The translations under genes and the position numbers were made by a program. The notes under the pieces were generated by a model, which saw only the letters and a list, made by a program, of their open reading frames with translations, was not told where the DNA came from and searched no databases. From positions 1 through 64,000 of the forward strand of contig JAFQZL010000059.1 in assembly GCA_017405945.1 (NCBI GenBank): a DNA stretch of 64,000 nucleotides, given 5' to 3'. Shown piece after piece: positions 44,513 through 52,222 of this stretch (position 1 is the first letter of the stretch; each line of letters opens with the position of its first letter). This DNA comes from Acidaminococcaceae bacterium. GTDB taxonomy: Bacteria > Bacillota > Negativicutes > Acidaminococcales > Acidaminococcaceae.

Positions 44513-44698
44513 AAAAGCGAAGGCGTGCAAGGATTGAACAAAACAACGGAAGCGTTTGCGTAATTCTGTGAGATGAAATGCGCCGTCGTGGCGAGACTGT
44601 CTGAGGGGCACAGCCCGAGTTTCGAAGCCACAGGCGCATGAGTCCATAGAATAGCAAACACGTACGGTTTTGCGAAACCTTGCACACCTGAATCTTTT
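44513..44698. repeat. Long imperfect palindrome, copy E2 (inverted relative to E1)
   Basis: About 186 bases with arms 44513-44532 and 44678-44698 (AAAAG..GTGCAAGG with CCTTGCAC..CTTTT) and apex GGGCACAGCCC near 44606-44616. Its reverse complement shares exact blocks with E1: 18 bases (44616-44633 with 43232-43249), 13 bases (44587-44599 with 43267-43279), and ATTTCATCTCA and GAATTACG further out. It lies between the hydE start and the end of the crotonase gene. Confidence 0.85.
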
Positions 44699-44709
44699 AC
44701 GAAATAAAC

Positions 44710-45507
44710 TTATTTGCCTGTAAACTTTGCTTTCCGTTTCTCCAGGAACGCCGTGATGCCTTCCTTAAAATCAGCGCTGTTGGCGCATTCGTTCTGCAGG
44801 GCAACTTCCGCTTTGATAAATTCTTCAAAGCCCTGGTACATGCTGACGAACATCATCTTCTTCATATTGGCATATGCCAGTGTGGGACCTGCCGCCAGTT
44901 TTTTAGCGAAAGCCATGGCTTTCGGCATCAGTTCTTCCGCCGTGGTCACTTCTTTTACAAGACCCAGTTCAAAGCATTCCTGCGCGGAAACCGGACGTCC
45001 CGTTACGAACATATCCATGGCGCGATGGGTCCCGATAGCTCTCGGTAACATATAACCGCCGCTGGTATCCGGGATCAGGGCGATGCCTACAAAGGCCTGC
45101 AGGAACTTGGCATTGTCCGCCGCGTACACAAAATCGCATCCCAGAGCCAGATTGCAGCCGCCGCCGGCTGCCGCGCCCGCTACGGCACAGATGACCAGTT
45201 TTTTCATCTTTTTGATATACAACACAATCTCCGACAGTTTGCCGGCCAGCGGTCCCATGGAAGTATCTGCGAAATCCGGTTCTTCGCAATGGGCTTTCAT
45301 GAAACGGATATCCCCGCCGCCGCAGAACGCCCGGCCTGCGCCCGTCAGTACCACAACTTTGACAGCGTCGTCTTCTTCCGCCTGTTTCAGCACAGCCTCC
45401 AGTTCCAGCGCCAGGTTCATGTCCAGCGCGTTCAGGGTCGGCGCATAATCCAGCGTGATAACCGCAACCGCATCTTCCACAACAAAACGCAACATCTTAA
45501 ATTCCAT
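44710..45507 (-). CDS. Enoyl-CoA hydratase/isomerase family protein (PaaG-like)
   Basis: A 265-residue crotonase-fold protein. The oxyanion-hole motifs are AFCGGGDIRFM near residue 62 and AVAGAAAGGGCNLALGCDF near 108. In the position of the second catalytic residue it reads IALIPDTSGGYMLPR, with Asp where enoyl-CoA hydratases have Glu; PaaG-like isomerases have this pattern. It probably acts on an acyl-CoA substrate in degradation or isomerisation, but the substrate is unknown. AGGAGG lies 7-8 bases before the ATG. It follows the M20D amidohydrolase gene in the same direction with a gap of about 90 bases. Confidence 0.88.
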   Translation of the reverse strand: MEFKMLRFVVEDAVAVITLDYAPTLNALDMNLALELEAVLKQAEEDDAVKVVVLTGAGRAFCGGGDIRFMKAHCEEPDFADTSMGPLAGKLSEIVLYIKKMKKLVICAVAGAAAGGGCNLALGCDFVYAADNAKFLQAFVGIALIPDTSGGYMLPRAIGTHRAMDMFVTGRPVSAQECFELGLVKEVTTAEELMPKAMAFAKKLAAGPTLAYANMKKMMFVSMYQGFEEFIKAEVALQNECANSADFKEGITAFLEKRKAKFTGK

Positions 45508-45599
45508 GGCAATGCCTCCTGTAATTTTATTGTGAGAGTTAATTGTATGATATTAATTATACCATAGAATTGATTATGCGTGAAATAAACAGTGATATC

Positions 45600-46721
45600 C
45601 TATGGTCTTTCCCGCAGCACTCTTAACACCAGCTCACGCAACACCTTTACCGCTCCTTCCAGGGCGTAACGGTCATAGATCATGCCGGGGTCATGCAGGC
45701 AGGGGGTTAAGCCGCAGCCTACACCAATGTCCACGGTTTTCATGTGGGGGCGTTCCTGTTTGAAGAAATTGAAGTCTTCTCCTACCGTGATGGATTTCAC
45801 CGGCAGCAGGGCTTTCTGCCCCAGAACATCGATAATGACTTCCTGTGTCAGGGGCAGCAACGCTTCATCCGCTTCCGCAGCGGGACAGGTTCCTACGATA
45901 TGGCTGTCCGCTTCCGCTCCGTAAACCTTCGCGGTGTTAGCGATAAGATCCCTCACCTTCTGCCGCAGTTCCAGCATTTCGGCATTGGATGTACTGCGCA
46001 GATCAAAGCCCAGATTTACTTTATCGCAGATTGCGTTCAAAGAACCGCTGCCGCCCTGAAAGCGCGTGGTCTTTACATTGCCTCCCAGCAGCGGATTGGA
46101 GTGCAGTGCGTTCACTGCGTTGACAATGGCCGCCCCCGCGTCAATAGCATTTACGCCCAGATGGGGCTGGGAGCCATGGGCCGCCTTTCCCCGGACTTCC
46201 GCTTCGATCAGGGTGCAGGCCGTCCAGCTGATCTGGGGGATGATCTCTCCTGTCCGGGCCATATCCTCCGGCATCACATGGAGGCCGAACAGGTAATCCA
46301 CATCGTCTACGGTCCCGGCGTCTATCATGGCCAGGGCGCCTTTGCCAATTTCTTCCGCAGGCTGGAAGATAATCTTCACCTTACCGCAGGGCAGTTCTTC
46401 TGACGCCAGCCATTCCGCCACCGTAAGGACCGCGGTCATATGCCCGTCGTGCCCACAGGCGTGTACAGCATTTTCCGTTCCGTCTTCCTGCTTGAAGAGT
46501 AGACAGTCCATATCGCTGCGCACTGCCGCCACAGGCCCGGGCCTGCTGCTGTCCAATACACCCACTACCCCGGTGGTTCCCCCCACCTTTTCCTGTACCT
46601 CATACCCTGCCTTACGCAAAACCTCCGCAACAAAGGCGGAGGTTTTGTTTTCGCGGAACGCAGGCTCGGGAATTGCGTGCAGGTACGGCCAGAACACATC
46701 AATTCGTTTCCTGATATCCAT
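45600..46721 (-). CDS. M20D amidohydrolase (N-acyl amino acid hydrolase type)
   Basis: 373-residue M20D metallopeptidase. The di-metal ligands are visible: HACGHDGHM (Cys and His near 88-95), QPAEEIGKGA (Glu), GLHVMPE (His) and LHDPGMIYD (His); the dimerisation lid domain spans about 180-290. Family members cleave N-acyl or N-acetyl amino acids (AmhX, hippurate hydrolase, ABA-type). It follows a MetQ-type lipoprotein gene by 77 bases, so I infer that it may process the imported acylated or peptide-bound methionine-like compound. The ribosome site (AAAGG) is about 13 bases from the start. Confidence 0.88.
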   Translation of the reverse strand: MDIRKRIDVFWPYLHAIPEPAFRENKTSAFVAEVLRKAGYEVQEKVGGTTGVVGVLDSSRPGPVAAVRSDMDCLLFKQEDGTENAVHACGHDGHMTAVLTVAEWLASEELPCGKVKIIFQPAEEIGKGALAMIDAGTVDDVDYLFGLHVMPEDMARTGEIIPQISWTACTLIEAEVRGKAAHGSQPHLGVNAIDAGAAIVNAVNALHSNPLLGGNVKTTRFQGGSGSLNAICDKVNLGFDLRSTSNAEMLELRQKVRDLIANTAKVYGAEADSHIVGTCPAAEADEALLPLTQEVIIDVLGQKALLPVKSITVGEDFNFFKQERPHMKTVDIGVGCGLTPCLHDPGMIYDRYALEGAVKVLRELVLRVLRERP

Positions 46722-46798
46722 TGTATTCGTTTATCCTTTCAAGACCGGATGTTCACTGTCAGCCCTGTTGCCACCATTGCAACAATGTAAAACTTTTA

Positions 46799-47638
46799 TT
46801 ATTCCTTCCATCCCAGATATACGGAACCCGGGAATTTCGTTTTGATGAAATCGCCGTTTTCCTTGGACTGGTAGGCTTCCTGGAATATTTTCAGCCGCGG
46901 GTCTTTCAGGTCTTTCTCCTGGACCGCCACGATGTTCACATACAGGGAGTCAGCCGTTTCTTTTACGATAGGATCCTTGGCCGGATTCAGGCCGGCGTTC
47001 AGGGCATAAGTCGTATTGATAGCCGCGCAGGTCAGATCATCCAGGCTGCGGGGGATCGCTGCCGCTTCCAGTTCCACAATCTGTAATTTATGGGGATTAT
47101 CTGTAATATCCTGCACCGTAGTGGTGATATCCTTAGGATTCTTAACCTTGATCAGATTGTTGGCCGCCAGCAGCAGCAGGCTGCGGCCGCCGTTGGTAGG
47201 ATCGTTGGGGATGCCGATCTTGGCGCCGTCGGGAATCTTGTCGCCGGGTTTCAGCTTTTTGGAATAAATGTTGATGGGGAACAGCGCGGTGTTGAAAGCC
47301 TTCGCCAGTTTGAATTTCGGTTCTTTCTTCATGGTAGCTTTCAGGAAAGGCTCATGCTGATAGCTGTTGGCCCAGATCTCGCCGGCAGCCAGCGCCGCAT
47401 TGGGAGTCACGAAATCGCTGAACTCCTTGATCTCGATCTTCAGCCCTTTCTTTTCCGCAATCTTCTTCACGTTTTCCATGATGATTGCGTGGGGTCCGGG
47501 ATTAACGCCTACGATGACCGGCCTGGATGTGTCCGGTTTCGCGTTCTCCGCTTTTTTATCTCCGCCTCCGCAGCCTGCCAGGGCCAGTGTCAGTACGCCC
47601 AAAGCGCCTGCAAGTACTAATTTTTTCAACTGTTTCAT
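46799..47638 (-). CDS. MetQ/NlpA-type substrate-binding lipoprotein 2
   Basis: A 279-residue lipoprotein with lipobox LALAGC (Cys near residue 23), a Gly/Lys-rich linker and the NlpA/MetQ body: VIVGVNPGPHAIIMENV, ANSYQHEPFLKATM, AKIGIPNDPTNGGRSLLLLAANNLIKV. It is about 40% like the copy at 38522 by eye. Methionine or a related compound is the likely ligand, delivered to an ABC transporter encoded elsewhere. ATG 47638 follows GGGAG by 8 bases. It is the first gene of a likely two-gene unit with the amidohydrolase. A promoter and 16-base palindrome lie just upstream. Confidence 0.9.
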   Translation of the reverse strand: MKQLKKLVLAGALGVLTLALAGCGGGDKKAENAKPDTSRPVIVGVNPGPHAIIMENVKKIAEKKGLKIEIKEFSDFVTPNAALAAGEIWANSYQHEPFLKATMKKEPKFKLAKAFNTALFPINIYSKKLKPGDKIPDGAKIGIPNDPTNGGRSLLLLAANNLIKVKNPKDITTTVQDITDNPHKLQIVELEAAAIPRSLDDLTCAAINTTYALNAGLNPAKDPIVKETADSLYVNIVAVQEKDLKDPRLKIFQEAYQSKENGDFIKTKFPGSVYLGWKE

Positions 47639-47688
47639 AACAAATACTCCCTTCTTATTCTGCCGCAGGATCGTCTGTTCCTGCATGT

Positions 47689-47714
47689 ATTATAACCTTT
47701 GATAACTGTATCAA
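47689..47714 (-). promoter_or_regulatory. Promoter with overlapping operator-like palindrome for metQ-like 2
   Basis: On the - strand TATAAT (47689-47694) is immediately preceded by a perfect inverted repeat TTGATA-CAGT-TATCAA (47699-47714), which sits where the -10/-35 spacer would be. The -35 is weak. This geometry suits a repressor site controlling the metQ-like 2/amidohydrolase unit. Confidence 0.5.
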
Positions 47715-47753
47715 CCGTGCCGGCCTGAAACGCCCCGGCGTTCCGGCGTGAAC

Positions 47754-48077
47754 TTACTCAACCGTTCCCTCAATACGGGCGTAGGCGCCGAATACCCAGC
47801 CTACCGAACCGTCTTCCATGATGATGTAAATCCAGGAATCCGTTCCGTTCTTATCTTCCACTTTATTCATAAATTTGCATACAGTACCTTTGTTAAGTTT
47901 TTTAATGATATAACCATCCAGATCGGGATGTGTCCGCACCCGCAGCTGGTCACCGGTGATCACCACGTCGGCAATTGTCGAATCCGCAAAAATATCTTTT
48001 GTCGAGCGTTCTTCCGCGGCAAAGCAGGATGCAGCAACACATAACAGCATTGCAAGCATAACCAGTATCTTTTTCAT
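47754..48077 (-). CDS. Small secreted protein with bacterial SH3 domain
   Basis: 107 residues: a signal peptide (MKKILVMLAMLLCVAASCFA) and a single SH3b-like domain with DQLRVRTHPDLDGYIIKKLNKGTVCKF and DGSVGWVFGAYARIEG. SH3b domains in secreted proteins often bind peptidoglycan or metal. The start at 48077 follows GGAAGGAG by 7-8 bases. It lies between tcdA and the metQ-like 2 gene and appears monocistronic. Its biological role is unknown. Confidence 0.8.
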   Translation of the reverse strand: MKKILVMLAMLLCVAASCFAAEERSTKDIFADSTIADVVITGDQLRVRTHPDLDGYIIKKLNKGTVCKFMNKVEDKNGTDSWIYIIMEDGSVGWVFGAYARIEGTVE

Positions 48078-48231
48078 AAAACGTCTCCTTCCTTTAAAAA
48101 CAGCCAATTCTTCTTTGCGCCGTTCTCTACCATAAAGTTGTCCGGAAACAGGTCGCACGCGATTCTGTATATATTGGCAGAACAACGGGCCTCCCTATAT
48201 TCGCTTTACAGTTAATTATAGCACAGATATG

Positions 48232-48269
48232 CCTGAAAAAAAAGATAATCCACTATATGTAGTGGATTA
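48232..48269 (-). terminator. Intrinsic terminator of tcdA
   Basis: A perfect 10-bp stem TAATCCACTA...TAGTGGATTA followed on the - strand by TCTTTTTTTTC. The stop codon of tcdA falls inside the right arm, so translation termination and the hairpin overlap. Confidence 0.85.
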
Positions 48270-48986
48270 ATTTTGAATTATAAGGTCTTTTACTACTTCC
48301 CCCGCAATGATCAGCCCCACGACAGAAGGCACGAAAGCAATGCTGCCCGGAATACTGCGGCGTGAAGAAGATTGCAGGCTTTCCGCTTCGTTTTGTACCG
48401 CGACCGGCAGTTCTTTTGAATACACAACCTTCAGCTTTTTCACGCCCCGCTTCTTCAGTTCCTTACGCATCACTTTCGCCAGGGGGCAGACACTGGTCTG
48501 ATAGATATCCGCGACTTGGAAGGCGGCGGGGTCCAGTTTGTTGCCTGCGCCCATACTGCTGATAACAGGCGTGCCGCTTGCTTCCGCCTGCAGCACCAGC
48601 GCTATTTTTCCGGCAACCGTGTCGATGGCATCCACGACATAATCATATTTTGTGAAATCAAACTGCGACCTGGTCTCAGGCAGGTAGAAGCATTTATGTA
48701 CTTTCACTTCCGCCGCCGGATTGATGGACAGGATCCGTTCTTTCATCACATCGACTTTATATCGTCCCAGCGTCTCATGGGTGGCAATGATCTGCCGGTT
48801 CAGGTTGGACAGGCATACCACGTCGTTATCCACCAGTTCCAGATGACCGACGCCGCTGCGTGCGAGGGCTTCCGTCACATAGCCGCCTACACCGCCGATG
48901 CCGAAGATGCAGACACGGGCGGCTGCCAGCTTTTCCAGATTTTCTTTTCCCAATAACAGTTCCGTACGGGAGAATTGACTTTCCAA
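48267..48986 (-). CDS. tcdA: tRNA threonylcarbamoyladenosine dehydratase
   Basis: 239-residue E1-like enzyme of the ThiF/MoeB fold. The nucleotide-binding motif FGIGGVGGYVTEALARSGVG is at residues 28-47, with DNDVVCLSNLNRQ, DAIDTVAGK and GSIAFVPSVVGLIIAGEVV. TcdA cyclises t6A at tRNA position 37 to ct6A using ATP; some members also contain the CsdA/CsdE sulfur link. The start codon is TTG (48986), with AGAAGG about 10 bases upstream. A terminator overlaps the stop codon. A TsaD-like paralogue (18450) and TrmO (60057) in this window belong to the same modification pathway. Confidence 0.92.
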   Translation of the reverse strand: MESQFSRTELLLGKENLEKLAAARVCIFGIGGVGGYVTEALARSGVGHLELVDNDVVCLSNLNRQIIATHETLGRYKVDVMKERILSINPAAEVKVHKCFYLPETRSQFDFTKYDYVVDAIDTVAGKIALVLQAEASGTPVISSMGAGNKLDPAAFQVADIYQTSVCPLAKVMRKELKKRGVKKLKVVYSKELPVAVQNEAESLQSSSRRSIPGSIAFVPSVVGLIIAGEVVKDLIIQN

Positions 48987-49073
48987 ATATAAACGCCTTC
49001 TTTTAATATTTTATGCTTATGATAATTGTAAAAAATGCAGCCGGCTTTTGCAATAGTTTTTATAACAAAAACA

Positions 49074-49103
49074 TTTACACAGCGGACAACATTCTGATAA
49101 AAT
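49074..49103 (+). promoter_or_regulatory. Candidate promoter of the PagL-like gene
   Basis: TTTACA (49074-49079), 18 bases, TAAAAT (49098-49103), about 75 bases before the start codon. Confidence 0.5.
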
Positions 49104-49178
49104 TATATAAAACTTCAATCAGTAACCTGTTTTGCGCAAAAGCCTGTTGCGCCATATCTTTTATATCCGGAGGACCTT

Positions 49179-49757
49179 ATGAAAAATCTGTCCGTTAAAG
49201 CTGTCTGTTTTGCAGCGATTTTATTCTCTTTTATGATAATCACGTTCTTTCCACATACTGTCTGCCAGGCAAAGGCAGGTAATGTGGAAATCCAGACGGA
49301 ATACCTGATGCACCGCATCTATGCCCGGCGGTTCATCGATAACTACAATGTCCATGTTTTCCAGAAAGCCCATGAACATGCGGGCCTGACCTTTCACCGG
49401 GGCCTTACCTTTACCCGCGCCCACGGGTACACGACGGAGGATGATATCCGCCGGAACAGCAATGCAGTGGGACTGGGGCCTGCCGGCATGATACGCTGGG
49501 AGCGCCCGATCAGCGGTAAGCTTTACGGCGATCTTGAATTCTCCGGTTCTTTCCTGATTTATAACAAATCTTTTCCCGCCCAGGGGCGTCCCTGGGGGTT
49601 TATGTGGCGTCTCGGACCCAGGCTCACGTGGAAGTACACAAAAGACAATTCAATCAGCCTGGGCTATATGTTCAGTCACAGTTCCAACGGCATGAGGAAT
49701 AAAAATCCGGGTCATCACGCTTTCGGTTTTTCATTAGGGTTCAACCACAGCTTTTAA
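49179..49757 (+). CDS. PagL-like lipid A 3-O-deacylase / acyloxyacyl hydrolase
   Basis: 192 residues. A signal peptide (about residues 1-33) precedes an outer-membrane beta-barrel pattern with alternating strands, ending in phenylalanine as outer-membrane proteins often do. The C-terminal segment GYMFSHSSNGMRNKNPGHH contains the HxSN motif (His 167, Ser 169, Asn 170) of PagL, which removes a 3-O acyl chain from lipid A. The acidic third residue of the PagL triad is not obvious. It implies LPS in the outer membrane. GGAGGA site is good; a promoter and a strong terminator bracket the gene. Confidence 0.8.
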   Translation: MKNLSVKAVCFAAILFSFMIITFFPHTVCQAKAGNVEIQTEYLMHRIYARRFIDNYNVHVFQKAHEHAGLTFHRGLTFTRAHGYTTEDDIRRNSNAVGLGPAGMIRWERPISGKLYGDLEFSGSFLIYNKSFPAQGRPWGFMWRLGPRLTWKYTKDNSISLGYMFSHSSNGMRNKNPGHHAFGFSLGFNHSF

Positions 49758-49813
49758 TTAATCTGCCCGCTTGCATTCGCGCAGACTCATTTAATCAGCA
49801 GTTCATAAAAAAT

Positions 49814-49848
49814 CAGGGAAACGTTTTATAACGTCTCCCTGTTTTTTT
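49814..49848 (+). terminator. Intrinsic terminator of the PagL-like gene
   Basis: A 12-bp stem (CAGGGAAACGTT with AACGTCTCCCTG, one mismatch) and TTTTTTT, 57 bases after the stop. It also separates the convergent gene at 49891. Confidence 0.88.
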
Positions 49849-49890
49849 GCTGATAATCCGGAACTTTTATTATATTTGATCGATTGCTCT

Positions 49891-50487
49891 CTATCCCGGA
49901 AAGCCAAGATCCAGCCGCGCGCTGACGCCTACGCCCTGTACACGGTGCACGTTTTCCAGGCTGGTGGGCCTCAACGTGTCAATCGGCACCAGATACTGGA
50001 CCCGCACCGTACCGGATGCCAGCTTCCCCTCCACCGTCAGGGCCGCCTTGCATTTTTCCAGCTGTTCCTTCGGACCGCAGATCTGGGCAGCCCCGATATA
50101 TCCTTTACTGCCGACGGTAACAACGGGCACGACCTTTGTCCCGTATCCCTCTTCAATCTTGAAAGGCGCGTTTTCGTTCACATATTCGTCAATCTTTCCG
50201 GAGAAATGATCCAATGCCAGGCTCATACCCTTTTCCTTCACTAAATCGCTCAGTTCGTTCAGTTTATCGATACCCTTGTCTACATATTCCTGCCACTTCT
50301 CCAGATACTGCAGGCTTTCCCTGAGAGTTTCTTTGTTTCCCAGTTTTTCCTGCAGGGCAGAAATCGAAGGAAATCTTTCCGCTACCATATCTCCCAGCAC
50401 TCCGGCAGATGCGGTGGGCATTGCCAGTGTATTCATCAGAAGGCACAGAGAAAGAACCGCTCCCATCAGCCATTTATTTATTTTCAT
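49891..50487 (-). CDS. Secreted protein of unknown function
   Basis: 198 residues. A signal peptide (MKINKWLMGAVLSLCLLMNTLA...ASA) is followed by a helical charged region (residues 40-100, ERFPSISALQEKLGNKETLRESLQYLEKWQEYVDKG) and a beta-rich C-terminal part with two cysteines (ICGPKEQLEKCKAAL) that could form a disulfide, ending VSARLDLGFPG. I recognise no family. The GGAGG site is close to the ATG. It begins the accessory block of exported proteins and is preceded by a gap with an inverted repeat. Confidence 0.7.
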   Translation of the reverse strand: MKINKWLMGAVLSLCLLMNTLAMPTASAGVLGDMVAERFPSISALQEKLGNKETLRESLQYLEKWQEYVDKGIDKLNELSDLVKEKGMSLALDHFSGKIDEYVNENAPFKIEEGYGTKVVPVVTVGSKGYIGAAQICGPKEQLEKCKAALTVEGKLASGTVRVQYLVPIDTLRPTSLENVHRVQGVGVSARLDLGFPG

Positions 50488-50831
50488 ATCACACCTCCCG
50501 CTTTCCTCTCTTACGTGATTCCGTTTATCGTGTTAAGATGATTCGCTTTTGAAACAACTGATTTACCATTATCATTTTCTATTTATGAAAAGTATGGCAG
50601 GTAAAGACGTTTTTTTTGCGTCAAACCTTTGACAAAACTGTGGCATACGAATACTACTATGGAATAAGAATCCTTTAGCACGGCATAAGAATACCCCCTG
50701 TGAAATACAGTTTTATATGCTGTGGCTCGCAGGGGGTATTCCATTGTTGGCGATGCTTTCCTGGCTGTCAGGATTGTGTTTATCGAAATAACCGAACTAT
50801 GTTATATCAACACTCACAGAACAATGTTTTA
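50488..50831. other. Intergenic region with a long inverted repeat
   Basis: 344 bases without a gene. It holds repeated GG.ATA.GAAT motifs near 50642-50693 and the inverted repeat 50689-50741. No promoter or RNA was recognised with confidence. Confidence 0.6.
50689..50741. repeat. 12-bp inverted repeat with 29-base loop
   Basis: GAATACCCCCTG (50689-50700) pairs perfectly with CAGGGGGTATTC (50730-50741). There is no T-run, so an ordinary terminator is unlikely. It lies downstream of the secreted protein gene at 50832-51386. Confidence 0.7.
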
Positions 50832-51386
50832 TCAAAACTCGCTGAATATCAGGGAACCGTCCTTACCGCTTTCGCTGATGGAATAGTACCGGGTTTTGCC
50901 GGCGAGATCCGTATAGGAGATGCCGTTATTGGGGATAGAGCCGATGAAAGAGAATTTCACCAACAGCCGGCGGTCCGGACGTAATACCTCTTTTGTGTAC
51001 AGTTCTTGCACCAGAAAGACCGGCTTACCGTTGCTGAAATCCTTGAAATGCAGTGACAACACCTTGAAATTCTTTACAGGGTTGTTGACGGAAAAAACCA
51101 CGCCCGCCATGGGTTCCGTCTGGCCGGCGACAAATATGTCATGAGGACCCAGCTGTTTCACATCCCTTTCCCACTGCCCTTCGATATCCGGCACAGCGTT
51201 GTTGTAGGGATTAATGACAGCAAACGCAGTCCTTTCGCCGCCGGCAGCTCCGGGGACAAATTCACACACACCGTCCTTGCAGTTGATCCCGGCAGCCTCT
51301 GCCGCCATCCCGTTATTCTGCGCGCTGCACACGGAAATGCCCAACGCGAGAATCATAGCTGTCAACAATGCTGCTTTCTTTTTCAT
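50832..51386 (-). CDS. Secreted protein of unknown function
   Basis: 184 residues with a signal peptide (MKKKAALLTAMILALGISVCSA). The mature part includes a small CxxGxC-like pair (INCKDGVCEFVPG) and a beta-rich remainder with VQELYTKEVLRPDRRLLVKFSFIGSIP, ending YYSISESGKDGSLIFSEF. No family recognised. GGAGG is 7 bases before the ATG. The frame is leftward like its neighbours, and the gap downstream contains the palindrome at 50689-50741. Confidence 0.7.
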   Translation of the reverse strand: MKKKAALLTAMILALGISVCSAQNNGMAAEAAGINCKDGVCEFVPGAAGGERTAFAVINPYNNAVPDIEGQWERDVKQLGPHDIFVAGQTEPMAGVVFSVNNPVKNFKVLSLHFKDFSNGKPVFLVQELYTKEVLRPDRRLLVKFSFIGSIPNNGISYTDLAGKTRYYSISESGKDGSLIFSEF

Positions 51387-51520
51387 ATCCGTGCCTCCGT
51401 TCCTTTACGCATAAAAAAATATAACCTTTATCTGTCCATATTTTTGAACAATGCTTCTTCCCGGTAATTATATCACAAAAAGTAGTCCCAGTCATACAAA
51501 GGGATTTGACCGCAGTTCTT

Positions 51521-52171
51521 TCAGGAAACATTGTCCTGCAACAGCACCAGCCCGCCCTTACGGTTATAACCCGTGTTCCAGAGTTTGGCAAAATCCAGCC
51601 ATTCAAAAGAACCGTAGGTAACTGCTTTCACCATAAAACGCCCGTCCGGTTTTTCTTCATAGCCGGTAAGCAGGAACCAGTGCCATTCGTAGTTTTCAAA
51701 GGCAGGGTTCTGGTGATGCAGCAACAGATACGGGATCAGGAATCCCCGGTCTATCTGCCGCCTGATGGCGTTAACCGTGGTTTCTTCCGAATGGTCGCCG
51801 GACCAGGGGAGCACGTCCAGAAGCGTCGGCCCATGCTCCTTCAGGAACTTTTTGAACCCGTCTACAAAGATTTCCAGCCTGTTGACGCCTCCGAAACGCG
51901 GGCGGAGATAGGGTTTTACCGTCCTGAAAAAGTTTACATAATCCCTGCCCCTCAGTTGGTATGTGGAAAAGGGGCAAAGATCTTTTTTGTTTTTATACAG
52001 CGTCATATAGATCAGGCTGTCGCAGGCCGTAACGGCGGCACACCCTGCAAACCGCATGATAAAATCCGGCAGCAGGCTCTGCCTTCCTCCATATTCTTCG
52101 CCTACCCAGAAATAATCCAGTTCTTTACGCATAATTGTTTCCTTAGCCGCAGAAGGCGCCCAGGTTGTCAT
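51521..52171 (-). CDS. Possible papain-like/C39-type cysteine peptidase
   Basis: 216 residues from ATG 52171 (GGGAGGA about 10 bases upstream); a start at 52132 with AAGGA is also possible. No signal peptide. A cysteine in FAGCAAVTACDSLIYMT and a later His in NYEWHWFLLTGYEEKPDG, with an aromatic-rich C-terminus, recall the Cys-His arrangement of C39-like peptidases (GCAA then HW). This is a weak resemblance, not an identification. It lies just downstream of the barstar gene and may belong to the same small cluster. Confidence 0.5.
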   Translation of the reverse strand: MTTWAPSAAKETIMRKELDYFWVGEEYGGRQSLLPDFIMRFAGCAAVTACDSLIYMTLYKNKKDLCPFSTYQLRGRDYVNFFRTVKPYLRPRFGGVNRLEIFVDGFKKFLKEHGPTLLDVLPWSGDHSEETTVNAIRRQIDRGFLIPYLLLHHQNPAFENYEWHWFLLTGYEEKPDGRFMVKAVTYGSFEWLDFAKLWNTGYNRKGGLVLLQDNVS

Positions 52172-52188
52172 ATCGTCTGGTTCCTCCC

Positions 52189-52222
52189 GCTGACACACTG
52201 ATTACTGCTGACACACTGATTA
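52189..52222. repeat. Tandem 18-base duplication at the barstar stop codon
   Basis: The 16 bases GCTGACACACTGATTA occur at 52189-52204 and again at 52207-52222, with ACT between. The second copy contains the barstar stop codon. Confidence 0.7.

Noticed and set aside
43177-44698. Insertion sequence or composite transposon around hydE
   Set aside because: The palindromes are inverted relative to each other and flank a gene, but there is no transposase, terminal CA-type end or clear target duplication, so a mobile-element call is not justified.
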